NCBI GenBank assembly: GCA_018260475.1
Contig: JAGLBA010000001.1
Span: forward strand, 124,001 to 188,000
Reading direction: 5' to 3'
DNA length: 64,000 nucleotides
Source of the DNA: Chryseobacterium sp.
GTDB lineage: Bacteria; Bacteroidota; Bacteroidia; Flavobacteriales; Weeksellaceae
Shown: in pieces, positions 18,651-28,234 of the stretch
Numbering within the stretch: position 1 is the stretch's first letter
Layout of the letters: each line of letters begins with the position of its first letter
Notes under the pieces: generated by a model
Database searches by the model: none
Told to the model about the DNA's origin: nothing
Seen by the model: only the letters and a program-made list of their open reading frames with translations
Translations under genes and position numbers: made by a program

Positions 18651-19754
18651 TTAAGAAAAATGTTGCCCCTCTACCTGACGGAAAAGCATCAAAAGTTTTG
18701 GTACTTCTTGATCCCAACATAGGTCTGCGGCGGCAGTTTCTAATCCATTTCTAAAATGAATTTTCCCTTTTATTAAAACTGAATTTATTTTGTTGATGAG
18801 TTCGTTTTCAGAATGATTCATAATCACTTCCCCGACATCGTACTTGGATTGTATTTTCATCATCTCCGGAAAATTTGAAGTCACGATAGGCACACCCGCC
18901 TGAATGTAGTCTGCTATTTTATTGGGTAAAGTATAAAAATAACTGAGCCCGCCGTGTTCCTCGATGCTCAAACCCACATCTGCCAAAGGCGTGATTTCCC
19001 GAAGTTTATCCGGCGAAAGTTTTCCTAAAAATTTTATTTTATGGTTTAACTTTAAACGATTGGTAAGGGTTACAAGTTCCTCTTTTTTCGGTCCGTCTCC
19101 GGCTATCCAGAGTTCGGCATTGATGTTTTTCATCGCTGGAATGATTTTATCCAAGCCCCGATACGGATTTATAACACCCTGATAGAGAATCACTTTACTC
19201 TTTTCGTCATCAGAAATCTTTTGGGAAAATTGTTTCCGTATTGGGAAATTTTGAATGGTAACAGGCCGTTTCATGCGGTAAGTTTCCGCATACCACTGAG
19301 AATAACTTTCGTTGGCCGTCATCATATATTTCACTTTCGGAACAACACTTTTCTCTAAAATTTGCCAGACCTTTTTTACCCAGCGTCCTTTCAGAGAAGG
19401 CATTTCGGTAAAAATTTCATGACTGTCGTACACTAGCGGCAACTTAAGTTTTTTTGAGACCAAATAATTCGGAAAAAGCGTATCCAAATCATTGGAGAGC
19501 AATACCGTGTCGGGATTTGTATGCTTTAATAATTCAAAATATAGTTTTCTGTTAAATTCCAAGTAGGCATAACGCAAAACTTTTGATTTCAATGGAATGT
19601 GATAGAACAGATACGGGCGTGCCATATCAGGAAGTCCGCCCCAGTCGTTACCAATCAGGAAGATTTCATAGCCGGCATTATGGAGTGTGCGGCATACTTT
19701 TTCCACTCGCTGATCGGTAAATAAATTATTAAAAACACTGACTAAAACACGCAT
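18651..19754 (-). CDS. Glycosyltransferase family 4
   Basis: About 367 aa, with the GT-B fold pattern of family 4: MRVLVSVFNNLFTDQRVEK at the N-terminus, VYDSHEIFTEMPSLKGRWVKK in the acceptor domain, and a donor domain with VILYQGVINPYRGLDKII, LWIAGDGPKKEEL, and EEHGGLSYFYTLPNKIADYIQAGVP. The start at 19754 is chosen because it gives the family N-terminus and overlaps the stop of the upstream small membrane-protein gene as TGATG; the longer frame to 19823 would run into that gene. Probably acts in cell-surface polysaccharide synthesis. Confidence 0.88.
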   Translation of the reverse strand: MRVLVSVFNNLFTDQRVEKVCRTLHNAGYEIFLIGNDWGGLPDMARPYLFYHIPLKSKVLRYAYLEFNRKLYFELLKHTNPDTVLLSNDLDTLFPNYLVSKKLKLPLVYDSHEIFTEMPSLKGRWVKKVWQILEKSVVPKVKYMMTANESYSQWYAETYRMKRPVTIQNFPIRKQFSQKISDDEKSKVILYQGVINPYRGLDKIIPAMKNINAELWIAGDGPKKEELVTLTNRLKLNHKIKFLGKLSPDKLREITPLADVGLSIEEHGGLSYFYTLPNKIADYIQAGVPIVTSNFPEMMKIQSKYDVGEVIMNHSENELINKINSVLIKGKIHFRNGLETAAADLCWDQEVPKLLMLFRQVEGQHFS

Positions 19755-19972
19755 CAGCCCTTCTTTATAAGATGGTAAATTTGTATGAAACAAAGAATGG
19801 CATTCGGAATGATAATAGGCCAAAGCATACCGCTAAAAACGCCGTAGATCACGAAGAACAAGCAACCTATAAGATTTATCAAACGGATTTTCCTCAAATC
19901 CTTCAATAAAAAACTAAGGATAATAAAAAACGAGGCGGCATAGCCAAAGTAACTTGCAATTTCGTGCGTCAT
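19754..19972 (-). CDS. Small three-helix membrane protein (YgjV/PQ-loop-like)
   Basis: About 72 aa, nearly all hydrophobic, with three predicted membrane helices: YFGYAASFFIILSFLLKD, IRLINLIGCLFFVIYGVF and MLWPIIIPNAILCFIQIYHL. The layout, with a conserved Lys-Asp after helix 1, NLIGC in helix 2 and a Pro-Asn in helix 3, resembles small SemiSWEET/YgjV-type proteins, but I cannot name a substrate. The start at 19972 (MTHEIASYF) is preferred over 19993. It is translationally coupled to the GT4 gene by a TGATG overlap. Confidence 0.72.
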   Translation of the reverse strand: MTHEIASYFGYAASFFIILSFLLKDLRKIRLINLIGCLFFVIYGVFSGMLWPIIIPNAILCFIQIYHLIKKG

Positions 19973-20049
19973 GATATTTATTTTAAGCCTCAAACCTAAT
20001 CATTTTTAATGAAATATTAAAAAGCAAATCGGACATATCGTCACTATTT

Positions 20050-20057
20050 TATTTTTG
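20050..20057 (+). promoter_or_regulatory. Possible -7 promoter box for clpC
   Basis: TATTTTTG matches TAnnTTTG, 75 bases upstream of the clpC ATG. No TTG -33 element at the expected spacing, so this is a weak call. Confidence 0.3.
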
Positions 20058-20132
20058 GTAAACATTTTGCAAATTCGGTACAACATCAATATAAAAATCC
20101 TTATCTTTAATTAAATTTTAGAAAGACCAAAA

Positions 20133-22655
20133 ATGGACTATAAATATTCTGATGGCCTGAACAAGGTCTTCAAACAAAGCAAAGACGAGGCACGCCGCCT
20201 GAAAAGTGAGTTCCTGAATACGGAACATTTTCTGCTTGGCATCCTCAAAACTGATAACTCCGCAAAGGATATCCTACAGACGCTAAACGCTGACCTGGTA
20301 CAGATTCGCCGGAAGATTGAGACGTTGAATGCCGCTAACACAAGCGCATTTGCAGATCCTTCGCCCAATATTTCCTTTACCAAAATGGCGGACCAAGCGC
20401 TGAAACGCTCCGAACTGGAATGTAGACAATACCAAAGCGACGAGATCAATACCGTGCACCTATTGCTGGGAATTCTATATAAACTGGAAGATCCAACCTC
20501 CAGCATTTTGGAGGCGTACGACATTGATTATGAAAAAGTATCTAACGAATACCAGATGCTTCTGAAAAACACCGGTCAAGCACCGAAAATGAGCGCTTTC
20601 GAGGAAGATGACGAGCGCGAAGATTTGAGCGCAATGCGCCGCCCTACCGGAAACCTCGGGACCGGGAAGAGCAAAACCCCTACTTTGGATAATTTCGGTC
20701 GCGACCTGACCACCATGGCACGAGATGGCAAACTAGACCCTGTTATCGGTAGAGAAAAGGAGATCGAAAGGGTATCCCAAATTTTATCGAGAAGGAAAAA
20801 GAACAACCCTCTGCTCATAGGTGAGCCAGGTGTGGGGAAATCTGCCATTGCGGAAGGCCTTGCCTTGAGAATTCATCAGAAAAAAGTATCGCGTGTGCTT
20901 TATGGAAAACGCGTTATCACGCTGGATTTGGCGAGCCTCGTTGCAGGAACCAAATACCGTGGCCAGTTTGAGGAAAGGATGAAAGCCATCATGACCGAAC
21001 TGGAAAAGAGCCGCGATGTGATTTTGTTTATCGATGAACTTCATACCATCGTGGGAGCAGGCGGTTCCACAGGCTCTTTGGACGCCTCGAATATGTTCAA
21101 ACCAGCTCTCGCAAGAGGAGAAATCCAATGCATAGGGGCCACCACTTTGGATGAATACCGCCAGTACATCGAGAAAGACGGCGCACTGGAAAGACGATTC
21201 CAAAAAGTAATGGTAGAGCCTACCTCCATCGAAGAAACTATCCAAATCCTTAACCAAATAAAGGATAAATATGAAGACCACCATAATGTGACCTATACAG
21301 ACGAGGCCATAAATGCATGCGTAAATCTTACTGCGCGCTACATTACCGACCGATTTCTTCCGGATAAAGCCATCGATGCGCTGGATGAGGCAGGATCCAG
21401 GGTTTATATTAAAAACATGAAGGTGCCTACCCAAATCATCGAGCATGAAACAAAAATTGAAGAAATAAAAACCCTGAAACAGCAGGCCGTAAAAGCGCAA
21501 GACTACTTGGAGGCTAGAAAATTAAAGGATGAAGAAGAACGCCTTCAAATGGAACTTTCTGCCGCACAAATCCAATGGGATAAAGATGTGAAGAACAAAA
21601 AAGAAAGCGTAACCGAAGAAAATGTAGCCGAAGTTGTATCCATGATGAGTGGCATACCCGTAACGAAGGTGGGCAAAAATGAAATGGACAAACTGGCGCA
21701 AATGGATGAAAAACTGAATGGCAAAGTCATAGGCCAAGAAGATGCGGTGAAGAAAGTGGTGAAAGCCATCCAAAGAAACCGCGCCGGTTTGAAAGATCCA
21801 AATCGCCCAATCGGAACCTTTATATTCCTCGGAACAACCGGTGTCGGGAAAACGGAACTTGCCAAAGTGATGGCACGCGAACTCTTCGATTCCGATGATG
21901 CCCTTATCCGAATTGACATGAGTGAATATATGGAGAAATTTGCCGTGTCCCGCCTCGTGGGGGCGCCTCCGGGATATGTGGGTTATGAGGAAGGTGGACA
22001 ACTGACCGAGGCTGTGCGCAGAAAACCGTACGCCGTGGTTCTTTTGGACGAAATCGAAAAAGCGCATCCGGATGTGTTCAATATCCTTCTTCAAATATTG
22101 GATGAAGGCCATGTGACCGATTCCTTGGGCAGAAAAATAGACTTCCGAAATACCATTATCATCCTGACTTCCAACATCGGAACCAGAGATTTAAAAGACT
22201 TTGGCGATGGTGTAGGATTTGGAACTTCGGCAAAAAAAACTACCGGCGATGCCCGCGCAAGAGCTACGATAGAAAATGCTTTGAAAAAAGCCTTTGCCCC
22301 GGAATTCTTGAACAGAATTGATGATATTATCATCTTCAACTCACTTCAACAAGAGGATATTCGCAGAATTATTGATTTGGAACTGAGCAAATTATACAGC
22401 CGAATCGTAAAACTGGGCTACAATATCCAGCTGACCGAGGAAGCGAAAAACTTCATCGCTGAGAAAGGTTGGGACAAAGATTTCGGCGCCAGACCACTGA
22501 AACGCGCCGTTCAAAAATATATCGAGGATTTGGTAGCAGAAATGCTCGTGAACAAACAAATCAGCGAGGGAGACACTATTGTGCTTGGCTTGAACGAAGC
22601 CAAAGACGGACTTGAAAAACAAACTTCCGAAGTTCAAAAAGAAGAGACAGTTTAA
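20133..22655 (+). CDS. clpC: ClpC AAA+ unfoldase (ClpP protease partner)
   Basis: 840 aa. An N-terminal double Clp-N domain (about 1-145), a first AAA+ module with Walker [10 protein letters not shown] (230-238) and Walker [10 protein letters not shown], a middle region containing the UVR-like [19 protein letters not shown], and a second AAA+ module with GTTGVGKTE and [15 protein letters not shown]. The UVR/short middle domain marks it as ClpC rather than ClpB. It unfolds substrates for ClpP and is usually stress-related. Single-gene unit ended by a strong terminator. Confidence 0.96.
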   Translation: MDYKYSDGLNKVFKQSKDEARRLKSEFLNTEHFLLGILKTDNSAKDILQTLNADLVQIRRKIETLNAANTSAFADPSPNISFTKMADQALKRSELECRQYQSDEINTVHLLLGILYKLEDPTSSILEAYDIDYEKVSNEYQMLLKNTGQAPKMSAFEEDDEREDLSAMRRPTGNLGTGKSKTPTLDNFGRDLTTMARDGKLDPVIGREKEIERVSQILSRRKKNNPLLIGEPGVGKSAIAEGLALRIHQKKVSRVLYGKRVITLDLASLVAGTKYRGQFEERMKAIMTELEKSRDVILFIDELHTIVGAGGSTGSLDASNMFKPALARGEIQCIGATTLDEYRQYIEKDGALERRFQKVMVEPTSIEETIQILNQIKDKYEDHHNVTYTDEAINACVNLTARYITDRFLPDKAIDALDEAGSRVYIKNMKVPTQIIEHETKIEEIKTLKQQAVKAQDYLEARKLKDEEERLQMELSAAQIQWDKDVKNKKESVTEENVAEVVSMMSGIPVTKVGKNEMDKLAQMDEKLNGKVIGQEDAVKKVVKAIQRNRAGLKDPNRPIGTFIFLGTTGVGKTELAKVMARELFDSDDALIRIDMSEYMEKFAVSRLVGAPPGYVGYEEGGQLTEAVRRKPYAVVLLDEIEKAHPDVFNILLQILDEGHVTDSLGRKIDFRNTIIILTSNIGTRDLKDFGDGVGFGTSAKKTTGDARARATIENALKKAFAPEFLNRIDDIIIFNSLQQEDIRRIIDLELSKLYSRIVKLGYNIQLTEEAKNFIAEKGWDKDFGARPLKRAVQKYIEDLVAEMLVNKQISEGDTIVLGLNEAKDGLEKQTSEVQKEETV

Positions 22656-22680
22656 TTTTTTTTAACATCAACAGATAATC

Positions 22681-22709
22681 AGCCTGTTCCAAAAAGAGCA
22701 GGCTTTTTT
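22681..22709 (+). terminator. clpC terminator
   Basis: AGCCTGTTC (22681-22689) pairs with GAGCAGGCT (22696-22704, one wobble) around a 6-base loop and is followed by a T run. Confidence 0.85.
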
Positions 22710-22722
22710 GTGTAGAATCGAG

Positions 22723-22730
22723 TAAATTTG
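22723..22730 (+). promoter_or_regulatory. -7 promoter box for the radical SAM gene
   Basis: TAAATTTG matches TAnnTTTG, directly after the clpC terminator and 9 bases before the ATG at 22740. The in-frame TTG at 22728 lies inside this box, which favours the ATG as the start. Confidence 0.45.
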
Positions 22731-22739
22731 ACCCAACAA

Positions 22740-23783
22740 ATGGAAGAAAAAAATCAAATCAAGGGACAGGGCGCGCAACGAAACACTTTAAACCATTTCG
22801 ACAAATACACCTTTGATCCTGAGGATGAAGATATTACAACAGCGAAAACCACCTACACCGAAGTTTTCCCAAAAACCATAGTGAACCCTGTGAAAAGCCC
22901 GGATCTCTCTATGGAATATTCGCTGAACGCCTATCAGGGCTGCGAACACGGCTGTTCCTATTGCTTTGCCAGACCTACGCACGAGTATTGGGGTTTCTCC
23001 GCCGGAGTAGATTTTGAGCGAAAAATTATGGTGAAAAAGAATGCGCCGGAACTTTTGGAAACCTTTTTCAAAAAAAGAGGTTATCAGCCAAAAACCATCG
23101 TGATGTCGGGAAATACCGATCCCTATCAACCCGTGGAACGGAAACTAGAAATAACGCGAAAGCTGTTGCAATTGTTTCTGGATTACCGCCATCCCGTTTC
23201 TTTCATTACTAAAAACGCATTGATTCTGAGAGATTTAGATTTAATCCTAAAACTGGCGGAGAGAAATTTGGTTTCGGTAAATATGAGCATCCCCACCATC
23301 AACGAGGATTTGAGGAAGGTTATGGAACCGCGAACTTCCACCGTGAAAAACAAACTAAATGCCGTGGAAATCCTCTCGCAAAACGGCATCCCCGTGAATG
23401 TAATGGCAGCTCCCATAATCCCCGGATTGAACTCCGAGGAAGGACTAATGATTTACAAAACCGTCTCCGAACTTGGTGCGAAAAGTGCACACCATGTTTT
23501 GGTAAGGCTGAACGATACTGTGGAACCCGTCTTCGTGCAGTGGCTGGAAACCTATTTCCCAGACCGCGCGCAGAAAGTCCTGAACCTGATTCGCTCCATG
23601 CGTGGCGGGAATCTCGGAGAAAAACGCTACTACGAAAGGTACAAAGGCGAAGGTAACATCGCGGAAATGATCCACCAAACCTACGCAATGGCACACCGAA
23701 AATACTTCGCAGGCAAAGGAATTCCACCGCTGAATACGGCTGATTTCACAGGGGCGAAAGAGCAGCAATTGAGGTTGTTTTGA
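22740..23783 (+). CDS. PA0069-family radical SAM protein (SPL-like)
   Basis: About 347 aa. The iron-sulfur motif is CEHGCSYCFA (Cys-x3-Cys-x2-Cys), as in spore photoproduct lyase and related radical SAM proteins; TIVMSGNTDPYQPVERKL, VSFITKNALILRDLDLI and NVMAAPIIPGLN follow in the barrel. Its substrate is unknown. The C-terminus (FTGAKEQQLRLF) is conserved in this family as I know it. It stands alone between the clpC terminator and menD. The ATG at 22740 is chosen over a TTG at 22728. Confidence 0.9.
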   Translation: MEEKNQIKGQGAQRNTLNHFDKYTFDPEDEDITTAKTTYTEVFPKTIVNPVKSPDLSMEYSLNAYQGCEHGCSYCFARPTHEYWGFSAGVDFERKIMVKKNAPELLETFFKKRGYQPKTIVMSGNTDPYQPVERKLEITRKLLQLFLDYRHPVSFITKNALILRDLDLILKLAERNLVSVNMSIPTINEDLRKVMEPRTSTVKNKLNAVEILSQNGIPVNVMAAPIIPGLNSEEGLMIYKTVSELGAKSAHHVLVRLNDTVEPVFVQWLETYFPDRAQKVLNLIRSMRGGNLGEKRYYERYKGEGNIAEMIHQTYAMAHRKYFAGKGIPPLNTADFTGAKEQQLRLF

Positions 23784-23815
23784 TTTAAAATATATTCAGC
23801 TTTATTTAATATCGC

Positions 23816-23823
23816 TAAATTTG
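23816..23823 (+). promoter_or_regulatory. -7 promoter box for menD
   Basis: TAAATTTG matches TAnnTTTG, 20 bases upstream of the menD ATG at 23844. Confidence 0.45.
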
Positions 23824-23843
23824 CGGTAATCCTTTAATTTAAA

Positions 23844-25544
23844 ATGAAAAAATACTCTTCCAAACGGAGCATCCAGATTCTTGCCCACCTCCTAAAACAA
23901 TACGGCATTAGCGACATCGTGGTCTCGCCAGGCTCCCGAAACGCTCCTCTCGCCATACATTTCGGGGAAACCGACGGGCTGAATACCTACAGCATCGTGG
24001 ATGAGCGCAGCGCAGCATTTGTAGCCGCCGGCATGAGCCTGCAATCTCGGAAACCTACCGCCATCACCTGTACCAGCGGTTCGGCGGCGGCCAACTACTA
24101 CCCTGCCATTACGGAAGCATTCTACTCCAATATTCCCCTCTTGGTCCTTACCGCCGATAGACCCACGGATTATATCGACATTTTCGACGGACAAACCATC
24201 CGCCAGAAAAACCTTTTTCAGCAGCATTCCTACGGGGATTTTGAACTTTTGGAAGACAGCAAACCCGAAGCGGATGATTACAATTTCGGAACCATAAAGA
24301 CCGCCATAGAACTTTGCATACAAAAACAAGGGCCTGTACATATCAACATTCCGCTGGAAGAACCACTTTATGAATTGGTTTCCGAGCTGCCGATGTTTCC
24401 CGAAGTGGAAAAAAATATACCCCAGAAAAAGTTTGAACTTTCCGCCACCCTCACTGCAGAATGGAATACCGCAAAAAGGATTTTAATTTTGGTAGGCACG
24501 CGGCTACCATCACCCGAGCTAGAAGCGCAACTGGCACAACTTGTAAAAAACCACAGCGCGGTGGTCCTTTGCGAGGTGAACAGCAACCTGCATAACGAGA
24601 AATTTTTCCCGCACATAGACCGCTATATTTTTAATTTTGAAGACGAAGATTTTAAAACTTACGCCCCGGATTTGCTCATAACTGTTGGTCAGAATGTGGT
24701 TTCTAAAAAAATAAAACAATTCCTGCGAAAAGCCGCTCCAAAAGCACACTGGCACATTGATGAGCATTGGCAGCCAGATACTTACCATCATCTTTCCCAA
24801 AAAATAGAAGTGAGGCCAGAAGTGTTTTTCGCCAAATTATTGAATGTCGCCAAACTGGAGCCACAGCCGTACTACAATCTTTGGGATGTACTCCGCGATA
24901 AAACCGATGCGAAACACGCCGCCTACACAAAGTCGGTGGGCTTTTCAGATTATTACCTGTTCCATCGTCTTTCGCAGAAAATTCCTACAAACTATAGTGT
25001 TCACTTTAGTAATAGTTCAGCCATTAGGTATGCGCAACTATTTGAATATCAAAACAAAAACATCTATTGCAACCGCGGAACGAGCGGCATAGACGGGAGC
25101 ACTTCTACCGCGATGGGTTTCGCCATGAAAAACACGGAGCCTACTCTATTGGTAACGGGCGATATTAGTTTTTTCTACGATGTGAATGGACTTTGGAACC
25201 AATATATTCCGCCGTTCACGAGGATTATCATTTTTAATAATGGAGAGGGCAATATATTCCGAATTATTCCCGGACCGTCCAACGCAAACGAAAATGTTTT
25301 GGATGAACTCATCACCACAAAACACAGCCATCATGCCGAAGACATTGCTAAACACTTCGGATTCAGTTATGTACAGGTGAGTGATGATGTTACGCTGGAT
25401 CGGGTTTTAGAGAATTTTTTCAGCGCCGGACCAAAGCCTAAAATTTTGGAAGTGATGACACAAGAATCTCAAAACGCAGAAATTCTAAAGGCCTATTTTC
25501 GATCTTTAGGAGGAAAAAATGCGCCTGTGGGAGCGGATAATTAA
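23844..25544 (+). CDS. menD: SEPHCHC synthase MenD
   Basis: Thiamine-diphosphate enzyme that adds a succinyl-semialdehyde unit from 2-oxoglutarate to isochorismate in menaquinone synthesis. 566 aa. The N-terminal VVSPGSRNAPLAI, TCTSGSAAANYYPAITEA and LTADRP stretches, and the diphosphate-binding GDISFFYDVNGLWN, are diagnostic. Preceded by a -7 box; no other men genes adjoin it, though the next genes leftward also use chorismate. Confidence 0.95.
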   Translation: MKKYSSKRSIQILAHLLKQYGISDIVVSPGSRNAPLAIHFGETDGLNTYSIVDERSAAFVAAGMSLQSRKPTAITCTSGSAAANYYPAITEAFYSNIPLLVLTADRPTDYIDIFDGQTIRQKNLFQQHSYGDFELLEDSKPEADDYNFGTIKTAIELCIQKQGPVHINIPLEEPLYELVSELPMFPEVEKNIPQKKFELSATLTAEWNTAKRILILVGTRLPSPELEAQLAQLVKNHSAVVLCEVNSNLHNEKFFPHIDRYIFNFEDEDFKTYAPDLLITVGQNVVSKKIKQFLRKAAPKAHWHIDEHWQPDTYHHLSQKIEVRPEVFFAKLLNVAKLEPQPYYNLWDVLRDKTDAKHAAYTKSVGFSDYYLFHRLSQKIPTNYSVHFSNSSAIRYAQLFEYQNKNIYCNRGTSGIDGSTSTAMGFAMKNTEPTLLVTGDISFFYDVNGLWNQYIPPFTRIIIFNNGEGNIFRIIPGPSNANENVLDELITTKHSHHAEDIAKHFGFSYVQVSDDVTLDRVLENFFSAGPKPKILEVMTQESQNAEILKAYFRSLGGKNAPVGADN

Positions 25545-25762
25545 TTTTTTCACGATGGCTTCCAAATTTAGCATAAGATTATAGTCTAGATAAATCAGTT
25601 TTGAAGATTCAAACGAGAAAACTGTATTTTATTCAATAATTATAACACTACAAAGTGAAGATTTGATTTCATAATATATTTCGAAGCCCGGATTGACGCA
25701 TGGCTTCTGGATGCCGAAAACGATAGTGCAAACACATCGAAAGAACGATTCAACGGAAGATA
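25545..25762. other. Intergenic gap with a short coding-like tail
   Basis: AT-rich gap between convergent menD and the aminotransferase gene, with no obvious terminator. Its right end is less AT-rich and holds a plus-strand open stretch without a start codon (about 25656-25766, including EARIDAWLLDAEND and KERFNGRY before a TAA). It may be a decayed gene end; I cannot identify it. Confidence 0.3.
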
Positions 25763-26389
25763 TTAATCCTCCAAATAACTGCCGTTGTCTGGTAAATTTT
25801 TAATTCTCTCTATCGGATAAACAAACATTTCATCAAAATCATTCATAGAGTTTATCAACTGAAAATGAGAGTATTCCGAAAGGTTTTGCAGGGTGATATC
25901 CACTTCTTTTATTTTATTGGTCTTGAGCAAATGCTGCCTCATCACTCCATTCAAAAGATAATCAGATGGCGTATACCAAGTTTTTCCCTTTAAGAATAAT
26001 AGGTTTGAAAACGAAGTATCGGTAATCCTATTATTTTTCACGACAATGATTTCATCCGCTTTAGAGGACGCTTTCATTTTCTCCAACTCCTTGCGGTCTT
26101 CAAATTTGAAACTGTAATCATAGGTATTGTTCTCAACCAAACGAAATTCATCAATCTCCGAGATGGCGTATGGGATGAGTTGTGTTTTAAAATTTTTGTC
26201 CAGATCATAAACAATTCGCAGTTTATACAGCCCGTTTTCGTCCACATTTAAGTCCTTAAAAATTTTAGAGATATCGATAGAACCTTCTTTCCCGAAATGG
26301 GCAAAGGTTTGATTGACACGCTTTTGGTGTAAATCCAAAAGGAATATTTTTTGGTCTTCTATTTTAATGCTTTCAATAAATCGGAACAT
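25763..26389 (-). CDS. Class IV aminotransferase-like protein (4-amino-4-deoxychorismate lyase candidate)
   Basis: 208 aa, a compact member of the PLP fold type IV family. Family features are LLDLHQKRVNQTF near the N-terminus, KADEIIVVKNNRITDTSFSNLLFL (the region that holds the PLP phosphate) and YLLNGVMRQHLL. It is shorter than branched-chain aminotransferases and follows a pabB-like gene with a 17-base overlap, so aminodeoxychorismate lyase (PabC), the last step to p-aminobenzoate, is the most probable role. Function is inferred from context. Confidence 0.78.
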   Translation of the reverse strand: MFRFIESIKIEDQKIFLLDLHQKRVNQTFAHFGKEGSIDISKIFKDLNVDENGLYKLRIVYDLDKNFKTQLIPYAISEIDEFRLVENNTYDYSFKFEDRKELEKMKASSKADEIIVVKNNRITDTSFSNLLFLKGKTWYTPSDYLLNGVMRQHLLKTNKIKEVDITLQNLSEYSHFQLINSMNDFDEMFVYPIERIKNLPDNGSYLED

Positions 26390-27344
26390 ATATTTTGTTT
26401 TTCATTTCTTCGTATTCGCTTTCCGCGGTGCTCATGTGCGTAATGCCACCGCCACTTTTAAAAAATTTCTGCTCATGTTTTACCTCGATAAAACGAATCA
26501 TGACGCAGGAGTCTAAATTTTTCCCATCAAAATAACCACATACGCCAGTGTACCAACCACGATCGTAACCTTCTGATTTTATGACGATAGACTGCGTTTT
26601 TCTCTTTGGCGCACCTAAGATAGAACCAGCAGGAAGCAAATATTTCAGAATGCTGCCCACGCGACCTTGGAAATCAGGTTTCAAGTTCCCGCTAATCTCG
26701 GAACTCATTGCCAAAAGTTCCTTGCCGTTAGTTTTTATCGTATCAATTCTTTGGAATTCATCCACTTTCACATCATCTGCCACCATACTGAGATCATTCC
26801 GAAGCAAATCTACCACGGTGTAATGTTCCGCTTTTTCCTTGATGTCATTTTTTAAAACCACCGCCGCGTTAGGAACTGAGGCTTCTATCGTTCCTTTCAT
26901 CGGATGAGCAAAAATTTTATCATCAATGATTTCAACAAAAGTTTCAGGAGAAAAAAAAACAAATTTACCTGGATAGTACACCTTATATTTCGCCTTTGTT
27001 AAAGCAAAAATTTCTTCTAAAGAAAGATTTGTTTCAATCGGTGTTTTGCGGGTATAGTTGGCAAGATAAGAATTTCCGGCGCGCAGTTCCTTTTTAATCT
27101 CATCAAAACCTTTTTGGTAACTTTCAAAACTTTCGGGATAAGCTTTCCATTCAAAGGAAATAAAATTTGTGTGTTTAGATTCGATCGCTTTAAAATCTTG
27201 AAAATCAATCAATAAGCCTTTTTCAGAGATTTCATTTGGAGAAAATATTTCAACATTTACCATAAGAAAATCAACCATAAAAAAGAACGGCTCCCCTTCC
27301 AAAGAAAGAGCATCCATACGGTCGAAATTTTGATGATACGGCAT
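26373..27344 (-). CDS. pabB: Aminodeoxychorismate synthase component I (PabB-like)
   Basis: About 323 aa, a chorismate-binding enzyme lacking the long N-terminal domain of anthranilate synthase. KGTIEASVPN, VVDLLRNDLSMVADD, GSILGAPKRKTQSIV and GWYTGVCGYFDG are typical of PabB/TrpE catalytic domains; the KGTI variant and the adjoining lyase-like gene favour p-aminobenzoate synthesis over tryptophan. No glutaminase (pabA) gene is adjacent. The ATG at 27344 is chosen over an in-frame GTG at 27350. Confidence 0.87.
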   Translation of the reverse strand: MPYHQNFDRMDALSLEGEPFFFMVDFLMVNVEIFSPNEISEKGLLIDFQDFKAIESKHTNFISFEWKAYPESFESYQKGFDEIKKELRAGNSYLANYTRKTPIETNLSLEEIFALTKAKYKVYYPGKFVFFSPETFVEIIDDKIFAHPMKGTIEASVPNAAVVLKNDIKEKAEHYTVVDLLRNDLSMVADDVKVDEFQRIDTIKTNGKELLAMSSEISGNLKPDFQGRVGSILKYLLPAGSILGAPKRKTQSIVIKSEGYDRGWYTGVCGYFDGKNLDSCVMIRFIEVKHEQKFFKSGGGITHMSTAESEYEEMKNKIYVPIY

Positions 27345-27416
27345 ATTCACGCTGTAAAATTAAGATTTTTAATGGTTAACTCCTTTAATTGCTATGGATA
27401 CCAATTTGATTATGTT

Positions 27417-27424
27417 TATTTTTG
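27417..27424 (+). promoter_or_regulatory. -7 promoter box for the membrane-protein gene
   Basis: TATTTTTG matches TAnnTTTG and ends 13 bases before the ATG at 27438, in the short divergent gap with pabB. Confidence 0.45.
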
Positions 27425-27437
27425 CACAAATCAAATT

Positions 27438-28163
27438 ATGGAAAACCAAATACCTGCTATCTTATCATCAAAAAAAATCATTCGCGAAGCCTTTGGCTAT
27501 TGGAAAAAGACAATTCTTTTCCAGGCGATGTTTAGTCTGTTGTTTTTTTCAATTTTGTTTATGGTGTCGTACTATTTTTCGTCTCATTATGGCATACTCG
27601 ATCAGTATGAGTCTGCAGCGGACAAACTGAAAGATGGTGTACCGGCGTACATGAAGGAGGTACAGCGTATCGCGGCAACCCCGGAATATCGGAATCTTTC
27701 TTGGGCAATGCTCCTCACATTGGTGTTTTTATATCCTTTAAATATTGGTTTTTATAAAATTTACAGAAAGATGGATCTCAATGAAAAGCCTGTGACAGGC
27801 GACCTCTTTGCGGGGTATGTAGGCATGAATTTCTTCATCTATACTAGTTATTTTCTATTTTGGATGATGATATTTTCCTACACAGTACCTACCCTATTTT
27901 TAGCCGTTGCCTGGGTGTTCGCCACGCTATTCGCCGCACCTCTGATGTTTTTTATGGATAAAAGAATATTTGAAATTTTTGGACTGAACTGGCAGGCGTT
28001 GAAGAAATATCCAGGAGCAATCATCGTATGTGCTCTGGTAGCCCTTCTCGTGAAATATGCCGGACTTATGACCATCATAGGCGCAGTCTTCACCTTTCCT
28101 TTTTGGAATGCTATGATATATGCATTATACCGCAACATTTTCTCCGAAATAGAGAAAAAATAA
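27438..28163 (+). CDS. Integral membrane protein of unknown function
   Basis: About 241 aa with five or six hydrophobic segments (for example AMFSLLFFSILFMVSYYF, LSWAMLLTLVFLYPLN, FIYTSYFLFWMMIFSYTVP, FLAVAWVFATLFAAPLMFF). A polar loop of about 45 residues follows the first helix. The MDKRIFEIFGLNWQALKKYPG and LMTIIGAVFTFPFWNAMIYALY stretches recall bacterial membrane proteins that form a cytoplasmic-loop, multi-helix bundle, but I do not recognise a named family. The start at 27438 (MENQIPAIL) is chosen over the longer frame from 27330, which would overlap pabB. Confidence 0.75.
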   Translation: MENQIPAILSSKKIIREAFGYWKKTILFQAMFSLLFFSILFMVSYYFSSHYGILDQYESAADKLKDGVPAYMKEVQRIAATPEYRNLSWAMLLTLVFLYPLNIGFYKIYRKMDLNEKPVTGDLFAGYVGMNFFIYTSYFLFWMMIFSYTVPTLFLAVAWVFATLFAAPLMFFMDKRIFEIFGLNWQALKKYPGAIIVCALVALLVKYAGLMTIIGAVFTFPFWNAMIYALYRNIFSEIEKK

Positions 28164-28234
28164 TTCCTGAAAAATTTCCTGAAATCTTTATTTTTGCCAA
28201 GAAATCTCTTTCTTACTCATTAAAATTTAAACTT

